Both the position numbers and the translations under genes were made by a program. The notes below the pieces were generated by a model. The model saw only the letters and a program-made list of their open reading frames with translations, did no database searches and was not told where the DNA came from. 5,536 nt of DNA from Chromatiales bacterium (lineage in GTDB: Bacteria > Pseudomonadota > Gammaproteobacteria > Chromatiales > Chromatiaceae): positions 1 through 5,536 of the forward strand of contig JAHEIA010000239.1 of assembly GCA_024639625.1 (NCBI GenBank). The letters are read 5' to 3'. Within the stretch, counting starts at the first letter, position 1. Every line of letters begins with the position of its first letter. Positions 1-5,536 of the stretch are shown here, piece after piece.

Positions 1-1
1 G

Positions 2-172
2 CTGATCCGTACGTTTGCCGATCGGACCGGTGTACCGATGCTTCTAAATACCTCGTTCAACGAGAACGAACCCATTGTTTGCTGCCCCCGCGAAGCGCTG
101 GAGTGTTTTCTGCGCACCAAAATGGATCTCCTGGTGCTGGGTCGTTGGTCTGTCGCGCGCCGTGCCGCCTGA
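2..172 (+). CDS. Carbamoyltransferase, NodU/CmcH family, C-terminal end only (5' part outside window)
   Basis: The frame is open from the left edge and ends at TGA 170-172, giving 56 residues. They contain the conserved C-terminal signature of the NodU/CmcH/TobZ carbamoyltransferases: LLNTSFNENEPIV at about residues 14-26, then a C-PREALECFLRT segment and the closing MDLLVLG. These enzymes transfer a carbamoyl group from carbamoyl phosphate, via a carbamoyl-adenylate, to a hydroxyl on a sugar or antibiotic. Family members are about 550-620 residues, so about 90% of the gene lies outside the window, and the N-terminal catalytic domain cannot be checked. The next gene begins 33 bp downstream on the same strand, which suggests an operon. 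In this setting a role in carbamoylating a polysaccharide sugar is likely, but the acceptor is inferred. The family call is firm. Confidence 0.9.
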   Translation: MIRTFADRTGVPMLLNTSFNENEPIVCCPREALECFLRTKMDLLVLGRWSVARRAA

Positions 173-205
173 TCCTTCATCGAACCTCTCACGGCTGGGT
201 GACCC

Positions 206-1642
206 GTGCTGATTCTGGTCGTACTGGTTTCGATCGTTGCGGTTCTAGTGACCATCACCGACTGGCGAGCAGGTCTGTTGTTGGTGCTGCTTATCGGTGC
301 GGTTCAGGATCCGTTTCGCAAGTTGACCGAAGGGGTGCCCGCCTACTACGTCGTTTGGTCGGCGGCGATCTTTGGGGTGGTTGTGCTCGCCGCCTTTGCG
401 CAGAACTCGTTGGCCCGCTTTCGCTACCTTTCCCTCGGTGCGCCATCCGTGAAGCTGGGTTGGATCCTGGTACTGCTCGTAGTGGCACTGCAGACCATAC
501 ACTCCCTGCTGCGCTGGCAAAATCCGGTGTTGCCGGCTCTGGGGGTGGTCTTCTACTTGGCACCCGTGACGGCCCTCCTGGTGGGTATTGCTTACGCGAG
601 AAATGAGAAAGCAATCAAACGATTTCTGACGACCTACGTGCTGATCCTGGGGCCTCTTGCCCTCACGGTCTATCTGTCTCTTTGGTACAAGGATGCGTAT
701 CCGGTACTGCGGGATGTGGGGACCTTTTCGGGTCAACAGATCATCATTTATGACATTGGGACCGCGTTCGAATCGCTCCCTGGGACCTTTCGCGTGGGAG
801 AAATTGCTGCCTGGCATGCGGCGACTGCGGCGGTGTTTCTCATCGTCCTCGCCACGCAGAATCGGTCGTTTGCGCTACGCGTCGTGGTAGCCGTTGCAGT
901 GGTGTTGCTGATCGGCGCTATCATCCTCACCGGCCGCAGAAAGATGTTGATGGCATTGACGATTTTTCTTGTCGTGCAATGGAGTATTCTGGCCCTGTTC
1001 GGGCGGGGAGCAGGGCGACTTACGGTGACGCTATTGATCTTCGGCGTGTTCGGCTCCTTTGCCCTTACGCTTCTCGATCCGAGTTCGACCCAGTCGATCT
1101 ACGTGCAGCGGGGTGCGACTGTGTTTGATGAGGCAATCGAGCGCTTCGCTACGGCACTGGATCTCCTTCGTTCTGCTATTTCCCGCTCCGACGGATTGGG
1201 CCTCGGGGTGGGCGTGACGAGCCAAGGGGCCCAGCATGTCGGGGGAGCGGTCGCCGCCGCGGGCGGGGCTGCTGAGGCGGGCTTGGGCAAGATCGTGGTG
1301 GAGTTGGGGATACCCGGGGCACTCGCGCTTCTGTGGCTTGTCGGAAGCCTGACCATTCGGCTTTGGCGAAGCATGTATCTGCTTGCCCAGGCGCACGAGA
1401 AGCTCCTGTTTTACGGCGCGTCTTTCCTCGCGTTTCTGTTGGCTAACATCGCTACCTTCACGGTTGCCACCCAGGTGTACGGAGACCCGTTCGTGTTGAT
1501 CATTCTGGGAACCGTGGCCGGCATGTTGTTCTCGGTCATCATCGCCGCTTCGCAGATCGTCGAGCAGAGGAAGCGTCAGCGACTCATATCGAGACGGGTG
1601 CAAGCAGGGTTGTACGAACCACCGATTCGTGGCGTCGCGTGA
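206..1642 (+). CDS. Polytopic membrane protein, O-antigen polymerase/ligase-like (putative Wzy-type)
   Basis: This 478-residue, strongly hydrophobic protein has about 12-13 predicted membrane segments, roughly at residues 1-17, 22-34, 48-65, 84-100, 110-130, 140-160, 200-218, 223-241, 247-266, 271-290, 364-385, 400-420 and 428-450. A long loop at about 291-360 ends in a Gly-rich stretch followed by EAGLGKIVVELGIPG. A large non-membrane loop followed by a G-rich/E-x-G-x-G...ELG-x-x-G segment is typical of Wzy polymerases and WaaL/O-antigen-ligase-like proteins. A basic TGRRK turn sits at 242-246, and the N-terminal region carries DPFRKL at 35-40. The likely role is polymerising or ligating polysaccharide repeat units at the periplasmic face of the inner membrane. 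GTG at 206 is the first possible start, because TGA 200-202 lies in frame just upstream. The ribosome site is poor (GGGTGA at 197-202, too close). Polymerase versus ligase cannot be decided from sequence. Confidence 0.8.
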   Translation: MLILVVLVSIVAVLVTITDWRAGLLLVLLIGAVQDPFRKLTEGVPAYYVVWSAAIFGVVVLAAFAQNSLARFRYLSLGAPSVKLGWILVLLVVALQTIHSLLRWQNPVLPALGVVFYLAPVTALLVGIAYARNEKAIKRFLTTYVLILGPLALTVYLSLWYKDAYPVLRDVGTFSGQQIIIYDIGTAFESLPGTFRVGEIAAWHAATAAVFLIVLATQNRSFALRVVVAVAVVLLIGAIILTGRRKMLMALTIFLVVQWSILALFGRGAGRLTVTLLIFGVFGSFALTLLDPSSTQSIYVQRGATVFDEAIERFATALDLLRSAISRSDGLGLGVGVTSQGAQHVGGAVAAAGGAAEAGLGKIVVELGIPGALALLWLVGSLTIRLWRSMYLLAQAHEKLLFYGASFLAFLLANIATFTVATQVYGDPFVLIILGTVAGMLFSVIIAASQIVEQRKRQRLISRRVQAGLYEPPIRGVA

Positions 1643-1773
1643 GCGGCGAGGGATGACGGACGGTCCTGATTTCGGCTCCGAGCTCAAGCTCGAACCCGCT
1701 ATCCGATGTGCACTCGTTTGCGGGGCACGCATTGGCAACAGGCGGCCACGCTATCCAGGACCGGGTGCCTGCT
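1643..1773. other. Convergent intergenic region, no confident gene
   Basis: This stretch lies between the stop of the plus-strand membrane-protein gene and the possible remnant frame before the fcl 3' end. It contains a small perfect hairpin at 1679-1692 (CGAGC, loop TCAA, GCTCG). No run of T follows on either strand, so it is not a convincing intrinsic terminator, although transcripts must end near here from both sides. A short frame from ATG 1653 has no recognisable product. Confidence 0.4.
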
Positions 1774-1902
1774 ATGGATCTCGACGCCTTGCGGGGGGAG
1801 CCCCAACGGCCAGCGGAGACCCGGCATCTTCCCGCACAGCCTCTTTTGTCGCCGCGATGGTGGCGGTTGGCAATACTGGGGCTGACTCTAGCCGCGGAAT
1901 GA
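1774..1902 (+). pseudogene. Possible 5' remnant of a membrane-protein gene, cut off at the fcl 3' end
   Basis: This 42-codon frame starts at ATG 1774 and could extend to GTG 1708. It begins with a polar, Pro/Arg-rich stretch (ALRGEPQRPAETRHLP) and ends in [19 protein letters not shown], which looks like the cytoplasmic lead and first membrane helix of an inner-membrane protein. It stops at TGA 1900-1902, just after running into the convergent 3' end of fcl at 1888. It lies 131 bp after the stop of the membrane-protein gene on the same strand. A truncated gene left by a rearrangement would explain both the composition and the abrupt end. A chance open frame in GC-rich DNA remains quite possible, because the ribosome site is weak and the frame is short. 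I do not recognise a family. Confidence 0.22.
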
Positions 1903-2901
1903 ATCCCGATGCGCAAGAAACCATTGATAGCTCGACCTGAGCCCTTCCTCCAGCGAGATCCTCGGCTTCCAACCTAACCCCCGGAGTCGCGATACGTCCA
2001 GCAGTTTGCGTGGCGTCCCATCCGGCTTGCCGGCGTCCCAGCGGATTCCCCCCCCGAACCCCACCACCTCGCGCACCGTCTCGGCGAGTTGGCGGATCGT
2101 AACGTCCTCCCCGGTTCCCACATTGATGTGGGAGAGCATCGGTTCGGTGTGGGCGGCATAGGTTTCATCCGCCAATCCCATCACGTGGACACAGGCGGCG
2201 GCCATATCCTGCACGTGCAGGAACTCCCGGCGCGGAGTTCCGCTACCCCATACCACGACCTCCGTGTCTCCGCGTTCCTTGGCCTCGTGAAAACGCCGCA
2301 GCAGGGCCGGTACCACATGGCTGTTCTCGGGGTGGAAATTGTCGTTTGGACCATACAGATTCGTCGGCATGACCGAGCGATAGCAGGTTCCGTGCTGACG
2401 GTTGTAGGATTCGCAGAGCTTGATCCCGGCGATCTTGGCCACCGCATAGGGCTCGTTCGTGGCCTCTAGGATCCCGGTAAGCAGCTCCGATTCGCGCATC
2501 GGTTGCCGGGCGAACTTGGGGTATATGCAGGAACTGCCGAGAAACAGGAGTCTGCGTACGCCGGCGCGCCAGGCCTCGTGAATGACATTGGCCTCGATCA
2601 TGAGATTCTGGTAGATGAACTCGGCCGGGTAGATGTTGTTGGCGTGGATGCCTCCGACCCTCGCAGCCGCCAGCACCACATGGTCGATCTTTTGCTGCGC
2701 GAAAAAGGCGCGTACCGCGGATTGATCGCACAGATCGAGCTGGGCGTGGGTGCGGGTGACGATCTGGGCGCAGCCCCGGTTCGTCAATTCCTCGGCGAGC
2801 GCGGAACCGACCTTGCCCCGGTGCCCCGCGAGAAAGATCCGGGATCGCGGACTGAGGATTGCTGGCGCAGGGCCGATGTCAGTCGGCTGAGAACTCATCA
2901 T
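1888..2901 (-). CDS. fcl: GDP-L-fucose synthase (GDP-4-keto-6-deoxy-D-mannose 3,5-epimerase/4-reductase)
   Basis: This 337-residue short-chain dehydrogenase/reductase catalyses the last step to GDP-L-fucose: 3,5-epimerisation then NADPH-dependent 4-reduction of the Gmd product. The N-terminal nucleotide-binding motif is [14 protein letters not shown] (Gly 26, 29, 32, counting from ATG 2901). Residues matching the E. coli catalytic set are all present with identical spacing: Ser123 and Cys125 in GSSCIYPK, Tyr152 and Lys156 in NEPYAVAK, and His195 in [24 protein letters not shown] and [11 protein letters not shown] are further hallmark segments. Length is close to the usual ~320 residues, with about 15 extra residues at the N terminus. 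Two tandem ATGs (2901, 2898) follow a weak GAG ribosome site. The frame also stays open to a TTG at 3009, but that extension has no family counterpart and crosses repeat DNA. The gene lies downstream of gmd on the same strand with a 196-bp gap, and ends convergent with the upstream plus-strand genes. Confidence 0.96.
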   Translation of the reverse strand: MMSSQPTDIGPAPAILSPRSRIFLAGHRGKVGSALAEELTNRGCAQIVTRTHAQLDLCDQSAVRAFFAQQKIDHVVLAAARVGGIHANNIYPAEFIYQNLMIEANVIHEAWRAGVRRLLFLGSSCIYPKFARQPMRESELLTGILEATNEPYAVAKIAGIKLCESYNRQHGTCYRSVMPTNLYGPNDNFHPENSHVVPALLRRFHEAKERGDTEVVVWGSGTPRREFLHVQDMAAACVHVMGLADETYAAHTEPMLSHINVGTGEDVTIRQLAETVREVVGFGGGIRWDAGKPDGTPRKLLDVSRLRGLGWKPRISLEEGLRSSYQWFLAHRDSFRG

Positions 2902-2923
2902 CGCCCACTCGAGCTCGATGTCT

Positions 2924-2945
2924 GTAGGGCGCACCAAGCGAAGGC
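2924..2945 (+). repeat. Possible truncated dispersed-repeat end (GTAGGGCGCACC...)
   Basis: The start GTAGGGCGCACCAAGCGAAGGC resembles, from memory, the opening of intergenic repeats in proteobacteria that begin GTAGG(G/T) and end with the complementary arm. Here the matching far arm is not visible, so if it is such an element it is truncated or decayed. It lies just upstream of the fcl start. Confidence 0.15.
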
Positions 2946-2986
2946 TGCGGCAAGCGAGGGCGCTGGGTTCGTCGACGGACGATAGT

Positions 2987-3050
2987 GGAAGCTGCGCTTC
3001 CGGGGCCAAGTCGTCGCGCAGGCGTCGCGTCGTCCGCTTCCGGGGCGGAC
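2987..3050. repeat. Composite palindromic repeat (REP-like) between gmd and fcl
   Basis: Two perfect hairpins bracket this element. The first, 2987-3001, has arms GGAAGC and GCTTCC around TGC. The second, 3032-3050, has arms GTCCGC and GCGGAC around a 7-base loop. The 12-bp sequence CGCTTCCGGGGC occurs directly repeated at 2995-3006 and 3035-3046, overlapping each hairpin. The core between them (about 3011-3034) is rich in GTCG/CGTC units. No T-run follows either hairpin on the minus strand, so this is not a standard intrinsic terminator of gmd. The layout resembles the dispersed palindromic units found between genes in many bacteria. Whether it recurs elsewhere in this genome cannot be seen here. 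It may affect gmd-fcl mRNA processing or stability. Confidence 0.5.
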
Positions 3051-3097
3051 CTTTCCCATCGTCGCTTTTTCATACCATGCTTTTCGCAAGCGTCGTT

Positions 3098-4186
3098 TCA
3101 CTCACGCCGCTCGTGGACCTCGAATCCTTCCCGTTTGCATAGCTGGTCCTTCTCCGCCTCCTTGAGGTCCGCCACCACCATCTCGGATACCAGCTGGCGA
3201 AAACTGATCTTCGGCTCCCAGCCGAGCCGCTCCTTGGCCTTACTGGCGTCCCCGAGAAGCGTTTCGACCTCCGTGGGGCGGAAATAACGCGGGTCCACGG
3301 CGACAACGGTCTTGCCGGTGCGCTCGTCAACCGCATGCTCTGCGATGCCGTCCCCCTGCCAGCGGATATGCAGGCCTAGCTCGTCGCAGGCGGTCTGGAC
3401 GAAATTCCGCACCGAATACTGCATTCCGGTGGCGATTACGAAATCCTCCGCTACATCCTGCTGCAGCATTCGCCACTGCGCCTCCACGTAGTCAAGCGCA
3501 TGCCCCCAGTCGCGCCTGGCCTCCAGGTTGCCGAGATACAGACAGTCCTGTAGACCGAGCTTGATGCGGGCCAAACCGCGTGTGATCTTGCGTGTGACGA
3601 AGGTTTCACCCCGAATGGGGGATTCGTGGTTGAAGAGGATGCCGTTGCAGGCATAGATGCCGTAGGCCTCCCGGTAGTTCACGGTGATCCAATAGGCATA
3701 GAGCTTGGCTGCCGCGTAGGGCGACCGCGGGTAGAAGGGGGTGGTCTCTGTCTGCGGTGTCGTGGTCACCTTGCCGTAGAGTTCCGACGTGGATGCCTGA
3801 TAGAAGCGGGTCTTCTTTTCGAGCCGGAGGATGCGGATGGACTCGAGCAGGCGCAGAGTCCCTAGGGCATCCGAATTCGCCGTGTACTCCGGTTCCTCGA
3901 ACGATACCGCAACGTGGGACTGGGCGGCCAGATTGTACAGCTCGTCCGGCTGCACCTCCTGCATGATGCGGATCAGGTTAGACGAGTCGGTGAGATCGCC
4001 GTGATGCAGGATCAAGCGGCGATCCTTTTCGTGTGGATCCTGATACAGGTGATCGATGCGGTCGGTGTTGAACAGGGATGTGCGGCGCTTGATGCCATGT
4101 ACCTCGTATCCCTTGGCGAGCAGCAACTCCGCAAGATAGGCCCCATCCTGGCCGGTGATGCCGGTGATAAGTGCTCTCTTTTTCAT
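3098..4186 (-). CDS. gmd: GDP-mannose 4,6-dehydratase
   Basis: This 362-residue extended short-chain dehydrogenase/reductase converts GDP-D-mannose to GDP-4-keto-6-deoxy-D-mannose in the cytoplasm, the first committed step to GDP-L-fucose and related deoxy sugars. The Rossmann motif is [14 protein letters not shown] (Gly9, Gly12, Gly15). The catalytic residues fall at the same numbers as in the E. coli enzyme: Thr133 and Glu135 in [10 protein letters not shown], and Tyr157/Lys161 in [20 protein letters not shown]-type substrate and cofactor segments (here [12 protein letters not shown]), [16 protein letters not shown] and [14 protein letters not shown] are typical of the family. Length is close to the usual 345-375, so the gene appears intact. 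ATG 4186 is supported by a good ribosome site, AGAAGG, six bases upstream. The gene is transcribed divergently from the glycosyltransferase at 4398 and precedes fcl on the same strand, the usual gmd-fcl order, though with an unusually long gap. Confidence 0.98.
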   Translation of the reverse strand: MKKRALITGITGQDGAYLAELLLAKGYEVHGIKRRTSLFNTDRIDHLYQDPHEKDRRLILHHGDLTDSSNLIRIMQEVQPDELYNLAAQSHVAVSFEEPEYTANSDALGTLRLLESIRILRLEKKTRFYQASTSELYGKVTTTPQTETTPFYPRSPYAAAKLYAYWITVNYREAYGIYACNGILFNHESPIRGETFVTRKITRGLARIKLGLQDCLYLGNLEARRDWGHALDYVEAQWRMLQQDVAEDFVIATGMQYSVRNFVQTACDELGLHIRWQGDGIAEHAVDERTGKTVVAVDPRYFRPTEVETLLGDASKAKERLGWEPKISFRQLVSEMVVADLKEAEKDQLCKREGFEVHERRE

Positions 4187-4192
4187 TCGATG

Positions 4193-4198
4193 CCTTCT
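4193..4198 (-). promoter_or_regulatory. Ribosome binding site of gmd
   Basis: On the minus strand AGAAGG lies six bases before ATG 4186, a good match in sequence and spacing to a Shine-Dalgarno site. It confirms the chosen gmd start, and it is the only strong ribosome site among the genes in this window. Confidence 0.7.
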
Positions 4199-4397
4199 AA
4201 CTGAACGCCCGAATCATGGCTGCAATGTATTTCTGGTTAAACGTTATGTGCCGACTCGGTCACTCCAGGAATGGACTCAAGAAATTGTCTTCGCCCGTCG
4301 CCGGCTGAGCGCGAGGTGACTCCCGCGTCGCTTACCTTCCCGTGGCCGCAATGATAACCTGATTCCGGTTCGTTCGCCCCTGGGCTTCCGCTACCGC
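4199..4397. promoter_or_regulatory. Divergent intergenic region, likely promoter zone for gmd and the glycosyltransferase
   Basis: The two flanking genes point away from each other, so at least the gmd-fcl promoter should lie here. Bases about 4220-4250 are noticeably more AT-rich than the surroundings (ATGTATTTCTGGTTAAACGTT), as expected near a promoter. I see no pair of -35 and -10 boxes good enough to name on either strand. The glycosyltransferase start has no clear ribosome site, and its frame stays open upstream without another ATG. Confidence 0.35.
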
Positions 4398-5536
4398 ATG
4401 CGCATCATCTTTCTCAACCGATACTTCTCCCCCGACCATTCCGCAACGAGCCAGATGCTGTCGGATCTGGTGTTCCATCTGGCGAGCGCCGGTTTTGCCG
4501 TAGAGGTAGTCACTAGCCGGCAAGGTTACGATACGCCGCAGGCGCGGTTGCCGGCGCGAGAGGAACTGCGAGGTGTCGCGGTGCACCGCGTCTGGTCGAC
4601 GCGGTTCGGTCGGCGGGTGCTCGTCGGCCGTGGACTGGACTACCTTACCTTTTTCCTCAGCGCTACCTGGCGACTGCGACGGCTGACTCGAAGGGGAGAC
4701 ATCCTGGTAGCGATGACCGACCCACCGTTGATCGCGCTGCCCGCCGCCTGGATCGCGCGGAGGCAGGGGGCCCGTCTGGTGAATTGGATCCAGGATCTGT
4801 TTCCGGAGGTCGCCATCGCGCTTCGCGTAGCGGGATCGCAGGGCAGACTCGGTCGCTACGCGGCTCGCTGGCGCAATCGGGCGCTCGACCTGGCCGCGTG
4901 TAATGTCGTACTGGGCGGCAGCATGGCCCAGAGCCTCATCACCCAGGGTATCTCGCAGGAGAAGATCGAGCAGATTGCCAATTGGGCGGATGCGGAGCAG
5001 ATTCAGCCCCTCGCCGGCGACGCCAATCCGTTGCGCGAGGCATGGGGCCTGCAAGGCAAGTTCGTCGTCGGCTACTCCGGCAATCTCGGACGCGCCCACG
5101 GCTACCAGACCCTGTTGCAGGCCGCGCAGATTTTGGCGGCGCAGGAAAAGATCCGTTTCCTGTTCACCGGTGGCGGCGTGGGTATGGAGCGCCTGGCGGA
5201 GGAGTGCCGTGCTCGGGGGTTGCAAAACGTTCTATTTCAACCCTATCAACCGCGCGAGCGGCTTCGTGAGAGTCTGGGTGTGGCGGATATTCACATGGTG
5301 ATCCTACGGCCCGAACTGGAAGGCTTTGTGCTGCCGAGCAAGATCTATGGGATTGGCGCCGCTGGCCGGCCTCTTCTGTTTATCGGTGCCCCCGACGGGG
5401 AAATCGCGCAGCTTGTGCGGGACGAGTCGATCGGCGTCGGCCTCGCCCCAGGGGATGGCCAGGGACTGGCGGATACCCTGGTGCAACTGAGCAAGGATGC
5501 TGGGCTGCTGGACGCCATGGGCGCGCGAGCGCGCCG
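4398..5536 (+). CDS. WcaI-like family 4 glycosyltransferase (3' end outside window)
   Basis: An uninterrupted frame runs from ATG 4398 to the right edge: 379 complete codons and two bases. The protein has the GT-B fold pattern of GT4 enzymes. The N-terminal half opens with MRIIFLNRYFSPDHSATSQM, a family-typical acceptor-side start, and carries NWIQDLFPEVAI at about 129-140. The C-terminal nucleotide-sugar domain carries FVVGYSGNLGRAHG (222-235), FLFTGGGVGMERL (254-266), and EGFVLPSKIYGIGAAGRP (308-325) followed by GAPDGEIAQLV. Family members are about 400-420 residues, so most of the protein is present. It would transfer a sugar from a nucleotide donor onto a lipid-linked polysaccharide precursor at the cytoplasmic face. 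The donor could be GDP-L-fucose, given the neighbours, but that is only inference. ATG 4398 is chosen because it matches the family N terminus. The ribosome site is weak (pyrimidine-rich leader). Confidence 0.9.
   Translation, partial: MRIIFLNRYFSPDHSATSQMLSDLVFHLASAGFAVEVVTSRQGYDTPQARLPAREELRGVAVHRVWSTRFGRRVLVGRGLDYLTFFLSATWRLRRLTRRGDILVAMTDPPLIALPAAWIARRQGARLVNWIQDLFPEVAIALRVAGSQGRLGRYAARWRNRALDLAACNVVLGGSMAQSLITQGISQEKIEQIANWADAEQIQPLAGDANPLREAWGLQGKFVVGYSGNLGRAHGYQTLLQAAQILAAQEKIRFLFTGGGVGMERLAEECRARGLQNVLFQPYQPRERLRESLGVADIHMVILRPELEGFVLPSKIYGIGAAGRPLLFIGAPDGEIAQLVRDESIGVGLAPGDGQGLADTLVQLSKDAGLLDAMGARAR

Noticed and set aside
1031..1738. Minus-strand open frame of 235 codons
   Set aside because: It is antisense to the membrane-protein gene. 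Its product is Arg/Ser/His-rich, with no recognisable motif.
1661..1763. Inverted pair CGGTCCTG (1661-1668) and CAGGACCG (1756-1763)
   Set aside because: An 8-bp match with an 87-base gap is expected by chance in a GC-rich region of this size.
2503..2985. Plus-strand open frame of 160 codons
   Set aside because: It is antisense to fcl, which has every catalytic residue of its family.
3032..3050. Hairpin GTCCGC/GCGGAC as a terminator for gmd
   Set aside because: No T-run follows the stem on the minus strand, and fcl downstream is expected to be co-transcribed.
2898..3101. Small minus-strand frames between gmd and fcl, starting MKKRRW or MKRRLR
   Set aside because: They overlap the fcl start and read through the palindromic repeat, giving Arg-rich products with no recognisable domain. 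They are better explained as open frames created by the repeat.
4233..4246. AT-rich near-palindrome around AACGTT in the divergent intergenic region
   Set aside because: The symmetric core is only 6 bp, with little symmetry beyond it, which is too short to call an operator.
4332..5225. Long minus-strand open frame of 297 codons
   Set aside because: It is antisense to the glycosyltransferase, whose plus-strand frame has clear GT4 motifs. The antisense product is Gln/Arg/His-rich and low in recognisable structure, as expected for a shadow frame in GC-rich coding DNA.

Overview
The window looks like part of a surface-polysaccharide biosynthesis locus (exopolysaccharide, capsule or O-antigen) from a high-GC Gram-negative bacterium. 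I infer a proteobacterium, probably a gammaproteobacterium, because the GDP-fucose enzymes closely resemble the E. coli Gmd/Fcl type and the genes are tightly packed with GC-rich codon use. The genus cannot be fixed from sequence alone. No rRNA, tRNA, CRISPR array, transposase or integrase is visible.

Layout. Bases 2-172 (+) are the last 56 codons of a NodU/CmcH-type carbamoyltransferase. Bases 206-1642 (+) encode a 478-residue polytopic membrane protein of the O-antigen polymerase/ligase-like type. Bases 1643-1887 have no confident gene, but they hold a short open frame (1774-1902) that reads like the beginning of a membrane protein cut off at the next gene. On the minus strand follow the two enzymes that make GDP-L-fucose from GDP-mannose: gmd (4186-3098) upstream and fcl (2901-1888) downstream. 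They are separated by about 196 bp of hairpin- and repeat-rich DNA. Bases 4187-4397 form a divergent intergenic region, and from 4398 (+) a WcaI-like GT4 glycosyltransferase runs off the right edge after 379 codons.

How the genes work together (inference). Gmd converts GDP-D-mannose to GDP-4-keto-6-deoxy-mannose, and Fcl epimerises and reduces this to GDP-L-fucose. A glycosyltransferase such as the one at 4398 would add a sugar to the lipid-linked repeat unit, the membrane protein would polymerise or ligate the units, and the carbamoyltransferase would decorate a sugar hydroxyl. The predicted product is therefore a polysaccharide that may contain fucose and carbamoyl groups.

No clearly new biological system is present. 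The points most worth a second look are the composite palindromic repeat between gmd and fcl, and the possible recombination scar where the minus-strand fucose pair meets the plus-strand genes.
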